From Echinococcus granulosus (taxonomy: Eukaryota > Platyhelminthes > Cestoda > Cyclophyllidea > Taeniidae), in NCBI RefSeq assembly GCF_000524195.1, contig NW_020170385.1, positions 101,085-165,084 of the forward strand: a stretch of 64,000 nucleotides of DNA, written 5' to 3'. Positions 24,501 to 36,700 of this stretch are shown piece by piece. Numbering within the stretch: the stretch's first letter is position 1; every line of letters starts with the position of its first letter. A program made the translations under genes and the position numbers. The notes beneath the pieces are model-generated. The model searched no databases and was not told where the DNA came from. It saw only the letters and a program-made list of their open reading frames with translations.

Positions 24501-27443
24501 CTAAAATGAAGCTTTCCAACCATCCTTTAGTCACAAAGCGCCCAAACTTCCATCTGTTTCCAAATGCATACCAAATGAGCGTTATGGGAACGTAAGAAGG
24601 CATGTGAGCTGGTTTAAGTATTTTTAATTGCATTTACCACCTTGCGAGTTGTAGTGCGCTAGCTTCGGAGGCCACGATACTATTCACCTTTGTCATTGGG
24701 CTTGTGTAGTGCATCGAATCCCCTCCCCTTCGTTTAAATTCCTTTACGATTTGATCCCATTGTTCAGTATGTGAAATTAAAAGAATTAGTTGAAAAGGCG
24801 CTTAAATTTAATTGATTTAAATTATGTGTGTAGGACTTTTTACCTTTTTCTCCATAGTATCTTAATGGGGCAGTCCCGTGCTTATATGTTAATAAGACTT
24901 GACCGTAATTTTATCGCAAAGATTGGGTGAACTTACGTTTGAACAGATGTTTTTTTCATTCTCCTGGACTACTGTTATGGAGCTCCCATGAGTCATTTCT
25001 TCCTGTGTCCGATTGACCGGTTTGTGTCCATTTAGGTATACCGATGCACCAACGTCTAAACACCGGGAGCATACGTGGACCATGGGCATGGTGGGACGAA
25101 ATCGAAAAATGATTGCGGGACTGCTTGCTGCTTCATCATCAGTCGGTGAAAGCGGAGGTGGCGATGGTACCGGCAACAACGGGGACATTACTGGCGGCGC
25201 CTTCTACTCCTCCATCACACCAAACGTCTCCGCAGGTGTACCCTGTTTCAGTACCTCCATCTCCTCAACATCAAATAATTACAATGACCTCACGGAAATC
25301 CCTCTACTTATCGAGTAAGTTCTGATAGCAATTTTCATTTGTAGAGCGCTTGAATTTATCATGGTTAAAGCGAGATTATCTTCAAACTTGTTTTGAATCT
25401 AACAGAAAGTGGTATGATTATGAGTGGGACAATTGTTGGTGCCTCGGAGAAGGAATTGGTCCGGCGGTGTTGGGAAAAAACTATTGTTGCGGTGGGAGCG
25501 GTGGCTCTACAGCGCGCGCGGCCGCCTCGCCTGTGACCGTGCACTATGGCTCCTCGGTGGAGCGCTACTCCTCCATAGACAATGACGACTCCGTGGAGGT
25601 GGGAACCGTCTGTCACGCAGATATGGAGTCCTCTGACGATGGCACACAGAGCAGTCTGGGCGCTGGCGGAGGCCCCGAGCTCACCTTGCACAGTCCCATC
25701 AGCTCCTCCGTACTAGAGCACTACACCAGCGGTCTTGCTCTTCAGGCCACCACCGAATCCGCCACGACTTTCCGCGGACGCCTCGTGGGTGACCTTGCCT
25801 CATGGCTGAGCTTCGCGCCCACCCTTCTTCGACGCGCTGTTGCCCCTCCCCCCATCATCCGGCCCAGATCACGCTCCCGTTTCTCTAGCCACTCTCCTCA
25901 GCCTTCACACAACGCTTTCCGATGCTCCGCTCTCCTTGTCAACGTTGACGCCTCCACCGTCGAGGTGAGTACTTGCCTTTCTCTCTCATAATTTGACACT
26001 TGTTTCACATTTGTAGCTATTGACTGTAAAGAGCGGTGCTGTGGGAACCACCGGTAGCCGAAAGAGAAGTCGAAGTTCGAAGAAGCCAACTGATTCTCTT
26101 TCAGCAGCATCAACGTCACCTCTAAGCTTTTTCTTGCCCCCAAATGCATCTGTTACTGGGTCGTTCGAGGTCGCTGGTCGAAAGACCTCAGTAACATCGA
26201 ATTCAGACTCCTCCACCGACGAAGAACACGCAGATGCACCAGCAAGCCAGTCACGCATCCTGGTGCATTCACCTTTAATTTTGCGCCTTTTGGAGACAGT
26301 CAAGTTGATCTACGATAGGTCCGGTGGGTGTTCTAGCATAGCCCTCCAACACTTAGAAACGGGGTTGCAAAATCTCTGCATCCTGGGTTGTACCCTGGCC
26401 GATCTACTGGTGCCCTCTATTACTTCGCCAGATGGGGGTCCCGATGCTCCGCTCATCTTCAAACAAAATCCGGAGACTATTGCGAATATTATTGGGTAAA
26501 ATTGTTGCTTCTCATTGCTTATCCAGTGGGGTTATTCTGATGCCTACTGTATTTAAAGATTTGTATGCACTATTGGTCTCAATGAACAAATAGTTTATAC
26601 CATCTGAAGTGGTGCGAATCATGTAAACTTTCTCAGTTCCCTGTGCGGTGGCATAGATTGCTTAAGGCGGTTGTTTGAAAATTTGGCGAATATAGTAAGT
26701 ACGGTTTTCAGCGCGAGCGTTCTGTGTTTGCGGTCACTTAACCCGCATTTTGAGGTCAACCTGTAGTTAGCATGCTGCATGCTGATGCATTACACTGGCA
26801 GCAGGCGGTCACGTGTCCACTCTTTGTAGTGGAGACTCACGTGATGCCTTTTGGAGGAAATAAGTCCCGTGATTGTGTCCCAGTCAAATTGTACTGCGAC
26901 CAATGAATTGTCGCTTTCGAATCCTACAAAACTAGGCATTTGTTCTCTCTTCTTTGCCTACCTTATTAGAACCTGCCCATTCTACGTCCATATACTGACT
27001 TATCCTGTTAGAATCTTCCCATGTTATGCGTCACCAAGTTATTACAAATAAAATTGGCTTATAAGTTAGCTGGGAAGCGAATCAAAGTAATCGGCCACAG
27101 TTTTTTTCCCGGCTCAGACTTATTTGCTTCTCTTTAGTATGGCGACAATCATTTGTGATTTGTTCTATTTAGACTGCAGATAACGCTCTCAAACACTATT
27201 TTTATTGTACTAGATGGCCATTTATGCTATTATTTTCTTCAGTTCTCCTCAGACGTACCCACTTTTCATCATCATGATATCCCACTGGTTGTGGTGAGCT
27301 TGTGGCTGGTTTATGCTAAACACGTATTGTATCTTTTTAGATGTCATCGTAGTGATCTTCCACTGCTGTTGTCTATTGCGGGCTCAGTATCATGTAAAGC
27401 AGCAGCGGTAATAGAGACGTACGAGCTGGACCAAATGTGGTGA
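21597..27443 (+). CDS. FNIP: Folliculin-interacting protein (FNIP1/2 family)
   Basis: Fourteen exons join in phase: 21597-21706, 21739-21832, 21864-21991, 22024-22150, 22183-22808, 23072-23186, 23399-23737, 24078-24473, 25143-25314, 25345-25964, 26017-26495, 26637-26694, 27243-27301 and 27341-27443. The product is 1141 residues, like human FNIP1 (about 1166). Landmarks in order: MSLAFIKRAFS start; LRLIVVRKSNESVIFDSS (longin); AEIAFGSFSLTH; LCRPVW; FLAQLVTGILMQHRGWIATVM, split by an intron after its first base pair; LLALLYFTSYFLRP; ITMTSRKSLYLS; LVGDLASWL; and the conserved end SDLPLLLSIAG. A Ser/Ala/Gln-rich linker with a glutamine run sits in exon 8. FNIP binds folliculin through longin and DENN domains. 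The pair acts as a GAP for RagC/D on lysosomes, binds AMPK and steers mTORC1 and TFE-family factors. Introns 1-4 and 9 are 30-32 bases. The last donor (TT then GTGGCT) is weak but gives the right C-terminus. Confidence 0.88.
26712..26850 (+). repeat. Dispersed repeat, copy 1, inside an FNIP intron
   Basis: This segment shares a diverged but collinear core with 28371-28490. Both read close to TTAACCNGCATNTTGAGGTC followed by CTGTAGTTA, and both end in CACGTG-rich sequence. Here CACGTG occurs at 26810-26815 and 26838-26843. The same orientation and the loss of similarity at the edges suggest a short interspersed or MITE-like element. No coding potential is seen. Confidence 0.55.
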
Positions 27444-27808
27444 TAAGACTACCAGTTTCTTCCACAAATGCTTGTCCTTTCTTTCGTTGCCTTACACCCA
27501 CGCACTATTCCATACGCACACACGCAGTGGTAAACCCCGTATAAAGCTGCTCTGTACATACAGGCTGTACAAATGCGACACTTTTTTATCCACTACTTTT
27601 GACTTCAATTTCATAGTCTAACGACGTGTAGTTTTTTGCGGTAGCATCTGCACACTTCAATGCGCACTACTTAGATCCATATTTACTCTGGCCCGCTCCA
27701 ACCATGTACACTTCTCTACTCAGAAAGGTCACACATTCAGCACTCGCTTTTCACATTTGGCGAATACACCCAAGATTCAGACTCGCCTCAATCCAATTTG
27801 GTTTTTAC

Positions 27809-27814
27809 AATAAA
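27809..27814 (+). terminator. Candidate polyadenylation signal of FNIP
   Basis: AATAAA about 365 bases after the FNIP stop codon. It is the first canonical hexamer noticed downstream. Assignment is by position only. Confidence 0.35.
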
Positions 27815-28370
27815 TAGGTATTAAATATACCCATCCCTTTCATTATTTCTTGGGCGTATATAATTTGGGTAAGTAGTGTCAGCTACTTACTAGCTGTCGT
27901 AAGATTTCTCTAGAAGTAGCAACGGGAGTACCGTATGCTGGCTCGTCGTGAATGCTTTTGACAGTGACATATCGACGTAATGGACTAGTGGTGGATTTTA
28001 GTGATGTTAGGAAATTCATTTGGGTCCATATACTCCTTAGGTACGTATGTTGGAGGGTCGGTGTTTACTGTCGGGGGGTGGGGCACGTGGCATTGCTTGT
28101 AGGCCTTTTGCTTAAAAGTCTTCGCCCTGATAACATGGTAGAGACAGATCTAGCTGTGTTGATTGAAATCACTTAGAAATGAGCGCTAGAGATGAAGTGG
28201 CTCCCGCTTCTACTTGTTCAATGCCCAGCCTGTAGGACGGCCTATTCCTCCTTTACAAAAATATCCCTTTGAAGAAATTATTCGCTTTACGACTACATCC
28301 CTGAATTTCATTCACCCCATTGAGTACTACCAGAGATGATTGAATAATCATGAGACAAGTACGTATTCTG

Positions 28371-28490
28371 CGCGTGTTTCCCGTGTGTGCGATCATTTAA
28401 CCTGCATCTTGAGGTCACACTGTAGTTATCAGACCATGACGATGGGAACGAGGGGTCACATGCACACCGCCGGGTCACGTGACGCCATCA
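28371..28490 (+). repeat. Dispersed repeat, copy 2, with a perfect GTCACGTGAC palindrome
   Basis: The counterpart of 26712-26850. The shared block around 28390-28428 differs from copy 1 at scattered positions. The ten-base palindrome GTCACGTGAC lies at 28474-28483; it matches the CLEAR/E-box consensus bound by MiT/TFE factors in animals. Function is not shown; the palindrome may simply belong to the repeat. Confidence 0.55.
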
Positions 28491-30514
28491 GGGCGGAATA
28501 AGATTGATATGCGTGTAAGCCTACGCCTCTTCCGGCCCCAGCAAAAAAAAGCAAAGGATATCTCACAAACAAGGTTACTGGAGGCAAAGCGTTTCGCACT
28601 TGCCCTTGTGCTCACCGTCTGCTAGCATTATGATATTAAAAACGCCAACGTAACACGTATTAAAATGTTTATTTGGGTCGAGATAACGACTTCAAAAACT
28701 CGTTCTGACCCAAACGCACCGAGTTAAATTGCATAATAAGGCAATGCTTGTTGAGCATCCTGCAAAAATACATTGGGTTGATTATTTCTTCTTGAGAGGA
28801 TAGCAGGCTTGGTGGGGTTGAGATGCTGCTTAGCCCATGATAAGTTTGAAAATGATCAGTAGAGTATTTACACCTATAAGAGGGACTAGAAAGATCAAAA
28901 GTAAGAATGAGCCTTGGTCTTACTCTGCATGACAGTTCGTACTGACGTGATGAACGTCAACAAGCGCGACTTGGTTGAGACATCACTCCCAAACTGGTAC
29001 GCATCGGGTCCCCAACCATCTATAATTGAAAATTATATAGTCAACAAAGATCATTTACACTTGGCAAGGAATCGCTGCTCATTAAGGATACAGACTGCAT
29101 TTAGCACAAGGACACTGGCTTCCAGCAGCGCATAGAGCCCGAACGCCATCTAAAGGGGATATTATCAAGTATTGAGTAGAAATAGGAGGAAACACTAGTG
29201 ACACATGATCCCAACAAATCATTGGATTCAAGTAGGAAAAATCACAATCCCAGAAAAAAGGACATGGACAATACCCAAAGGAGTAGTAATTTCAACTTAA
29301 ACCATTAAACAGCCACTATTAATTAGCCAATTACATAGGAGGATGGAAATAGTCAAGGCTATTACGGTCAACAATGTGCCATTGCGTATTGATGTGAATT
29401 AAACAATTTGTGAAAGAGCTGTATCGAAATAAGCGTGTGATTTTAAAGGCTGTGCTTTTTACGTTTTAATAAAGTTAGGCTTGAATTTTTTTCTTGATAC
29501 AACAGTGACAACAAAAAACTAGTGATATCCTCAGAGAAGGGGTGTAAAAAATGGCAAAATTATTGTCAGAGGAATCGGATAAATGTCAGTGGTCTAATTT
29601 TAGTGCATAATAAATGTCGGGATCTACGCTACTAGATTTCATCTATCCGGGACAGTGATGCGGGATTTGGCACACGTGGTCAATCCCAGTAGCAACTACA
29701 GTGTCAAATTCTGCAAAAGAAAATCCAGCAACATTGCTTACTACTGATCCATTTTTGGCTAACTTTTCTTCACTACTATAGAAACCTGGGCATTTACGCA
29801 ATAGTCCGCGCATTTTAAAGTGGAAAATTATGCTCCTTAAACAAAGCACATAATTGCTGATTAAAAAACACGAGAATCCCTTCACATCCCCGCTTTACAT
29901 TCTACACAGTTAAAGAATCTCAGTTTAATCCAATCCCATCCCAAGTACGTTGTGCGCTATAGCTGCTACTGCCGTGTTTGTGAGTGAGTAGTTTGCCTTT
30001 GCTTGCTGTTGTTCCGCTGGTTGATGCATTTTACACAGGTAACTAAGCTTCATTTGTGTTTATTTTTCGGAAGGTCGTTTTTAATCATGGTTATATTCGC
30101 TAGTCATTTAATGTGGTTGAGCGTACCTGAGTAGGACTTGTTGGAGCGTGGTGGTGCTACTTTATTACGATTGCACATTTTTTCTGTTGCTGTTGACGCT
30201 AATGCACAGACAACTTGCAGTATGTGGTTTATGTGGCCTCAAGTAATTCGTTAAGCATTTTTCTTCAGCTCCAGACATCCTGCTGTCTGTGCTCGATATG
30301 TATGCTATGTTCGCAAAATCCACCAGAACAATTGCGTTGCCATAAGATTCCTGCATTGTGTTTTACCTTAGGTATAAAATTCGCTGTTACAATGTCGTTA
30401 TTTTCTTTTTGCCGATATTCTTTCTAGAACACTTTTAAATATCGCTTCTCCAATTTTGGCGAAACTAAGAATCATGTCCATGTCCTGTCTTCTACCGTCA
30501 CTTGAATTACTTCT

Positions 30515-30539
30515 AACTTTTCCTTTGTCTTTAGTCGAC
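30515..30539 (+). promoter_or_regulatory. Strong 3' splice acceptor directly before the NEDD8 start codon
   Basis: A pyrimidine tract ending TTTGTCTTTAG is followed by five bases and then the ATG. This is either the end of a 5' UTR intron or a spliced-leader trans-splicing acceptor, which flatworms commonly place this close to the start. No upstream exon could be assigned. Confidence 0.5.
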
Positions 30540-30779
30540 ATGCTCATCAAGGTAAAGACTTTGGTTGGTAAGGAAATTGAAATTGATATCGACCAAACCG
30601 ACAAAATCGAACGAATAAAAGAGCGAATCGAAGAAAAAGAAGGCATTCCACCGCCACAACAGCGCCTTATTTTCTCTGGGAAACAGATGAATGACGAGAA
30701 AACCGTAAATGACTACAAAATTCAAGGTGGATCTGTACTTCATTTGGTCCTTGCCCTAAGGGGCGGTCAGAAGCATTGA
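30540..30779 (+). CDS. NEDD8: NEDD8 ubiquitin-like modifier
   Basis: One uninterrupted coding exon of 79 residues. It begins [17 protein letters not shown] and keeps the NEDD8-specific core [16 protein letters not shown] and the end LALRGG, with alanine at position 72 where ubiquitin has arginine. That alanine lets the NAE1-UBA3 E1 choose NEDD8 over ubiquitin. The mature protein ends at Gly76 and the QKH tail after it would be removed by a processing protease such as UCHL3 or DEN1. NEDD8 is joined to cullins to activate CRL ubiquitin ligases. The Met at 30540 was chosen over the longer frame because it matches the family start exactly. An intronless coding region could also suggest an old retrocopy, but the frame is intact. 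Confidence 0.96.
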   Translation: MLIKVKTLVGKEIEIDIDQTDKIERIKERIEEKEGIPPPQQRLIFSGKQMNDEKTVNDYKIQGGSVLHLVLALRGGQKH

Positions 30780-33700
30780 TCTCCACTCATGTATATTTCG
30801 TTGAATTAATTTTGCGGTAAATATACGCAACCCTATCAAATATTGCTGAAATTTAGCATTTTTTGCTCCGCAGGTACCTTTTTTTCTGATGTTACTAAAA
30901 AATAATTCAGATCGATTTTTGTCTTAGTTTCTTTCACTGGTTACGTCTACCACAGTTTGGCCTCAGTCTCGTTTTTTGTGGTTTGGAGTTTGTCAGTGTT
31001 TTTCCTTCGGTATGATCGATGAAAAGTGCTAATGTATCGAGTAGGTGTACTGCAGAATGTAAGTTCTAGTCAAATAAGGTATTTTCGGTGTGGTTTCGTT
31101 ACCTAGCTTTTTTTCACGCTAATTGCCTTATAAAACCAAGTTACCTTAGAACTTTTGTGTAGCCATTCTTGTTGAATGGAGGATTCCAACGGCCTTTTTT
31201 GCCTTACCTCTTGTTTATCCATAAGTAACAATCCCTTTCAAATGCTCATCCGCACTTGTTCAGGGGATGAGGTAATCCATTTTTGCATGTGGACTATCAG
31301 ATCACCTACCGCCTCGGTTAGTTTTTGTCTTACCATACCTGCATGGGGGAGTTTGGTGAGTTACCATAGCCGGGCGCTTGCCTTTAGGTCTGTTATCAAC
31401 TGTTTCTTGTGACACTTCCTCTTACTTCGTGGTTGGTAAGGTGTGTGTGTGTGTTTGACCATGCAAGGCGCGCGTTATACTTACCGAGCCAGGTGCGCGC
31501 CTCCGAGTTGTAGGCCTGGTCATCACGCATCCGAGAGACATGATGCCTTTTTTCTCATATTCAACCAAAAAATTACGGACCAGTGGGGTTTCCTCATACT
31601 CAAGGTCTTAATGCGTTGGAGGCTATAGAGGAGGTTTAATCCACACTTGTGTGAAGGAATTTCATATTTTCCACCGTATCGAGTTCTCCAAGATAGATAT
31701 ATTAAGCAGTATGATGCCCACATATTTCCTGTCTCAGATGGCGCAAACATAATTACCCCGAAATTTGCACGCAATTTTTGAATATTGTCGAATTATTTTC
31801 TTAGAATCCGTTGGTATCTTTGATCCTCCTCTTGGGGAAACGGAATTTCAATCGCCGTTTGCCTAGTCGCCTTTGAGGTAGATTGGCGATTCGCACTCTC
31901 CCTTCGAAGAATTGAAGTACCCATCATTGAGTCGGAAATTCTGATTAGTTTAGCTAATTGTAGGGGGTCCACTAGATTGAACTACCATTAGACTTGAGAC
32001 GGTAGGGGTGTTGGTGTTTTTTCTTCGTATCGAGAAGTCCTATGGATTGCTGCCTTTAAGGATACCTTGCCTGTCTGCTGGTTGATAAACTCCATTAGCG
32101 TCATTTGGACTTCTTTTAGTTTACTAAAAAAATATTGCATTGCGGCCTTGGAACAGTGGGAACTTCATGGTCGCACAGTTCCCACTCGTAAATAAGGGTT
32201 TAAACAACTAAACAAAATATCAGATTTGTTTTGGAATTTGTTTGCCGTAGTTTGAACAATAGCTAGATTCGGTTTATCGACTTACAAGGCGTGGCTTCCG
32301 ACGTTTAGTGCCGTCTACTCTAGAGATACATTTAATAATTAGCCATCGTAAATATGATCCAATATTGCCTCGGAGACCAGAAATGGGGAATCCAGCAGCT
32401 GCAATCTTGCAACCTGATTTAGGTTTTGGTGGGGTACCATGATAACCCGCGGATCGGCTGCCCTCATTATCACTCACTGATCCTGATAAAAGTAGGGCTT
32501 ACCGACATTGGCAATGATGCGGCCTGGGTTACATTAAAATGCACAAAGACTGTCCCGCAAAAGTGCTTCGGCGTTGGGGGGCCTTTGCTATTTTGGCTTG
32601 AAGTATCACTGAGCTCTGCCACCCGCTCTCTGAAGAGGATGATGGGTCACTCTTAGTAAGATTAAAATAGTAATTAACTTTTGCTTGGAGATGGTGGTTC
32701 GTTTACGACGAATAGTGAAAAGTCTGTAGGAAATCATCAGCAAGACTGACCACTTAAGTGATTAATATCTGTACGTGGAATGAGCTCAAGTACACTAAGC
32801 TGGCTCTCTTAATGTTCTGTTCAAAAATTTGGCCAATGCCCAATTGTTGTGGCTTGCTTGTCTCGAGCGCCATAGTCACGAATTTAACCCTGGGCTTGGG
32901 ATTCTTAGTCATTTCTAATTATTAGGTTTACATTAATTCCTTATGCCCTTCAATTGTCGCTGTCAGTACCTAACACGTCCCCCAATGTCTTCCGTGCCGC
33001 ACGTCTCTGGTGCTCATTCAAATAGTCATAATGTGATTTGCTAAGTATTTTAGATGTTTCAGAGCTCCTCGATCAAAGTCACTACGATATGGTTCCATTT
33101 TAAACTTCAAAAAGAGAAGTAGAATATCCTTTGGGGGATGCGTTTTCATAAAGTGGTGGCTATTTTACTGGATTCCAAAAGACACCCTATGTCGTGACTA
33201 GGCGGGCTTTTGTTAGCCCAGAGAGCCCACATATCCTGTATTCACTGTTTTTTGATCATTAAAATGGACAAATCAGTATGCTATTCACAAAATGCCCCAT
33301 AATATTGGTTTCCCCACCCACGCTCATCGCTTTATTTTCCCAAGAGCCAATGACCAGAGAAGTGTATCATATTTCGACTCTACCAATGGCATTTGATATT
33401 GATAAATAGAGCAGTATTTTGTCAATGACTAATTTTGCGGATTTACATTTGTCTTAACTTTTTTGGCTTCGATTCGAATCAGGTTAAGAGCACACTGTTA
33501 GGTCATGCTGTTATTGGCTCTATGGTATTGGTTTGGTTTGGTCTATTTTCGAAGTCTGTTGTAAGTTCTGTCTCGATTATTATATTATCTAAAAAATGTG
33601 CTTTATTACGTATTTAATGTTTGGCAATAGTAAGCCATTACGTGGTTGTTCGCCAAGTGTGTGGAGAGCTTGGACGACCTGTGCCAATCTCAACTTCTTG

Positions 33701-36700
33701 CGCTTTGGGTGGAGCAATCGTACCTAGAATTAAGAAGCAGTGTACATTTTCCAATGACACCACTAAGCTAAGAGCTGGGCGTTTGTTTCCATTCGTGATA
33801 CACCATATCCAATTTGAAAGATGAGTATTTCTGCTTACTTATAATGCTCATCATTTCCAATCGGAAAGTTCTCTCAAAGGTATTAAGTAGGGATAAGTGA
33901 CCACTTGCAGTGGTGACGATGGTAATTATGTGCAATGGTTGGCGAGGTTGTCTTTAATGGAAGGTTAAGCTTCTGCTCCTTAAAATCATCGAACTTTCCT
34001 GGAGAGTCTTAGGACGATTTTGCACATGAATTTGATAATATCGGTCTTTGATAGTGAGGTGCTTTAACTTCCGACTTTGCAACTTTGAGTACCCCTCTCA
34101 TCTGTTCTGCCGCTTTGATATGCACCATTCGGCTATTTTCGGTCTAATTCATCGCCAATCATTTAACCCTAGACTTTCAGGCCTGATTAGCGTACTTGAG
34201 TCTGAATGAATGATCATGTTCATTTATTTTATTCATTTAGTGCCTCATTATCATTGAAATAATACTTGAATTGAGGAAATAAACCCATTCCAAACCACCA
34301 TTATCATACATCTTCGCGACTGTAAGATTTCGCAGATTCGGTGAAACCTGAAGCACAGTATGGAACCAGTCAAATTCAAATTCATCAGTCATGTTCATTT
34401 ATGTAACCGTTCCCGTGCTGTTCGTGTAGTAGGATGGAACAGTCTGAGAAGAAGTGGATTACTAGTCTTCTGTGATCATCAAGGTAGTAATCGATGCGCC
34501 GTCATGGGGGGAGGCAGAGCTTACAGCACCCCGCCGCGTGGTTCGAGAGGCAAACGAAGAACAATGCGAGTGTCGTCGTCGGTTAAAGACACGCTATGAC
34601 AGTCCAGCACTCCTCCTCACCCCAAGCCGCCCCATCTCACACATCGCCATCTATTCCCCTAGCCCGTTCTCCATCTCACAGCCTCCGAATTGCTTTCTCA
34701 CTCGCGCCAGCGGTTAACCAATCAGTGTAGCCAATGACAAAGATGTGGGGCCTCCCCCCACGCAAGAGCGGCAGCATTGGTCATTATCCTTTGACAACAT
34801 TTTCGCACACCTAATTGCAGTTTGGCCCTCAAGGGTTGGGCGTCGTGGGGTGGCGTGGGATAAACGAGGGACTACGATGTGCGCCTGCTCTCATTTATCA
34901 ATGTTTGTTGTGGTGCCCTTGTATGGTTAGAGTCGGCGGCACTTTTTCCTCGGTTAACACAGCCATCCCTCGTGTAAAGCACGTCTTCGTACAGTAATTT
35001 ATTATTATTCCTGGTTAAAATCGTGTCCAGCCGCAGTTCGCACGTCGTATGTGGGGAGTATATGCCTGCGCATGAGCAGCCTCGCTTTTGCTCGACCAAG
35101 ATTTGCTCTTCGTGTACGCATAAATCATTGAGTAAAATGGCCATAGGAAAGAAATTACCGGTAACGCTGGAAGCAATGGTGTTCCTCTTGTGATGGAACT
35201 CACTACCACCTTAATGAAACAGCATGTGTGAGACATCGCAAGTACACATTAACCCAAAAACTTGTTTCTACACCATCAATTTGTCTCAAGCTTCCGGGTG
35301 GATGTGATTTGGTAGCTGGATAACAGGCTGTGAATGCGGAGGATTTATGAAGATCTAAGCCATAAAACATAAGATGTCTCAACTCTTACAAATTTTGAGT
35401 GATTTCTTTACACTATTATTTGACGAGTCAAATATTGTGCCTCAATTTAAATCTCCAGACTGTTTCTAAAAGGTGTGCGTGGTCTGGAATCGCCACACTT
35501 TCAAGGATTTCACAGCTAAAGTCAGCAATGGACAGACGTGCCATTCGAACCAGAGAATGGCCAAATCAGGGTATAATTTCAGTGATTGGACAGAAGGGAG
35601 AAACGGAAATTTATGAGATGGGAAAAGGATGCGAACGCGAAGAAAGATCACATTTCAGGGAGCCATGAGGCAGCTCACTACGTAACTATCGCTCGCCTAC
35701 TGTTACACCTATGGCAGTGGACCGCGAAGTTGCTAAATCAGGGTGCCATTATCGTCGCATTGTTGGACACCAATGCTGCAAATGCGGCAAAGGAAACTTT
35801 TCTCCCTACTGATTTCCAGATTCACTTCAAGGCTTATTCTTAGCTTCCCTTAAATTAAGGCCTCCAGGTTTTTAAGATTTCTTTATTGATCAGAAAAAAC
35901 GAAATTGAGTTTGAGTTGTATCCGTTTGTAAACGCTTAGTTCACAAGAAAATGCATTCAGTTTCACAAAGCCTCTTCATCAAATTTTATCTTGTTAAATA
36001 AGCAGATGACTTTCGGTATTTTCCAGGAATAGCCAAAGTCGCCCATATTGAACTGACAATAAGGAGCACACCGTCGATGGTACGATGCTCCGTCGCGTTA
36101 ATTGCTAGGACCGTGTGCCCGCTTAGGCAGAATTTTAAAGCTGTTTTGAAAAATAGTAAGAACTTTTATTTTCATTGCTTGCATTTGCTGAATCTGTCTG
36201 GGTAGCTCAATTTCAGCGAATATTTCACCGCATATTTTTTTGCTCGGATTCCTTCTTACTGAATAGTTTGCCTGCACACTTCATGCAGGCCACTCACCGA
36301 CAGGGAGCACAAATATTTCTGCGCTTTGTCTGCCACAGTAAATCAACAGTCGATAAATGGAAACAATAAAGTCGTCATTTATGGCACTCAGTATGCTAAT
36401 GTTACATTTTTTCAAATCCGTGATATGCGAGAGAACATCCCTGTAACTTATTGCCACCGTAGTGATGGTAGTAAAAATCCTAGTTCTAGTTCCAGAAAAC
36501 ACTCTATTAGTGGCGTGTGAATCATTGAATACGCTAAGGTCGCAAATAGTCAAAAAATGCGGTCACAGTGTTGGGCTCAGCTGTCGCCTAAACTTCCAAA
36601 ACTAGCCACCCCTTTGTCTTCAAAACTTGTCCACGGTCAGAGGTGCGTAACCGCACATTCTAGTGAAGAAGTGTAAAATTTAGTTCGCTGAAATGGAAAA

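Larger units (their letters stand above)
27444..30539. other. Intergenic region between FNIP and NEDD8
   Basis: About 3.1 kb with no recognised gene. It holds a possible FNIP polyadenylation signal (AATAAA at 27809) and the second copy of a CACGTG-containing repeat at 28371-28490. Several pyrimidine-rich AG sites occur near 30420-30535 upstream of NEDD8. Open frames are short and match nothing known. Confidence 0.55.

Noticed and set aside
24889..25188. Minus-strand frame opposite FNIP exon 9
   Set aside because: Its composition mirrors the Gly/Ser-rich opposite strand and matches no family; the plus strand holds the supported exon.
30398..30743. Minus-strand frames across NEDD8
   Set aside because: They are antisense shadows of the NEDD8 exon with no family match.
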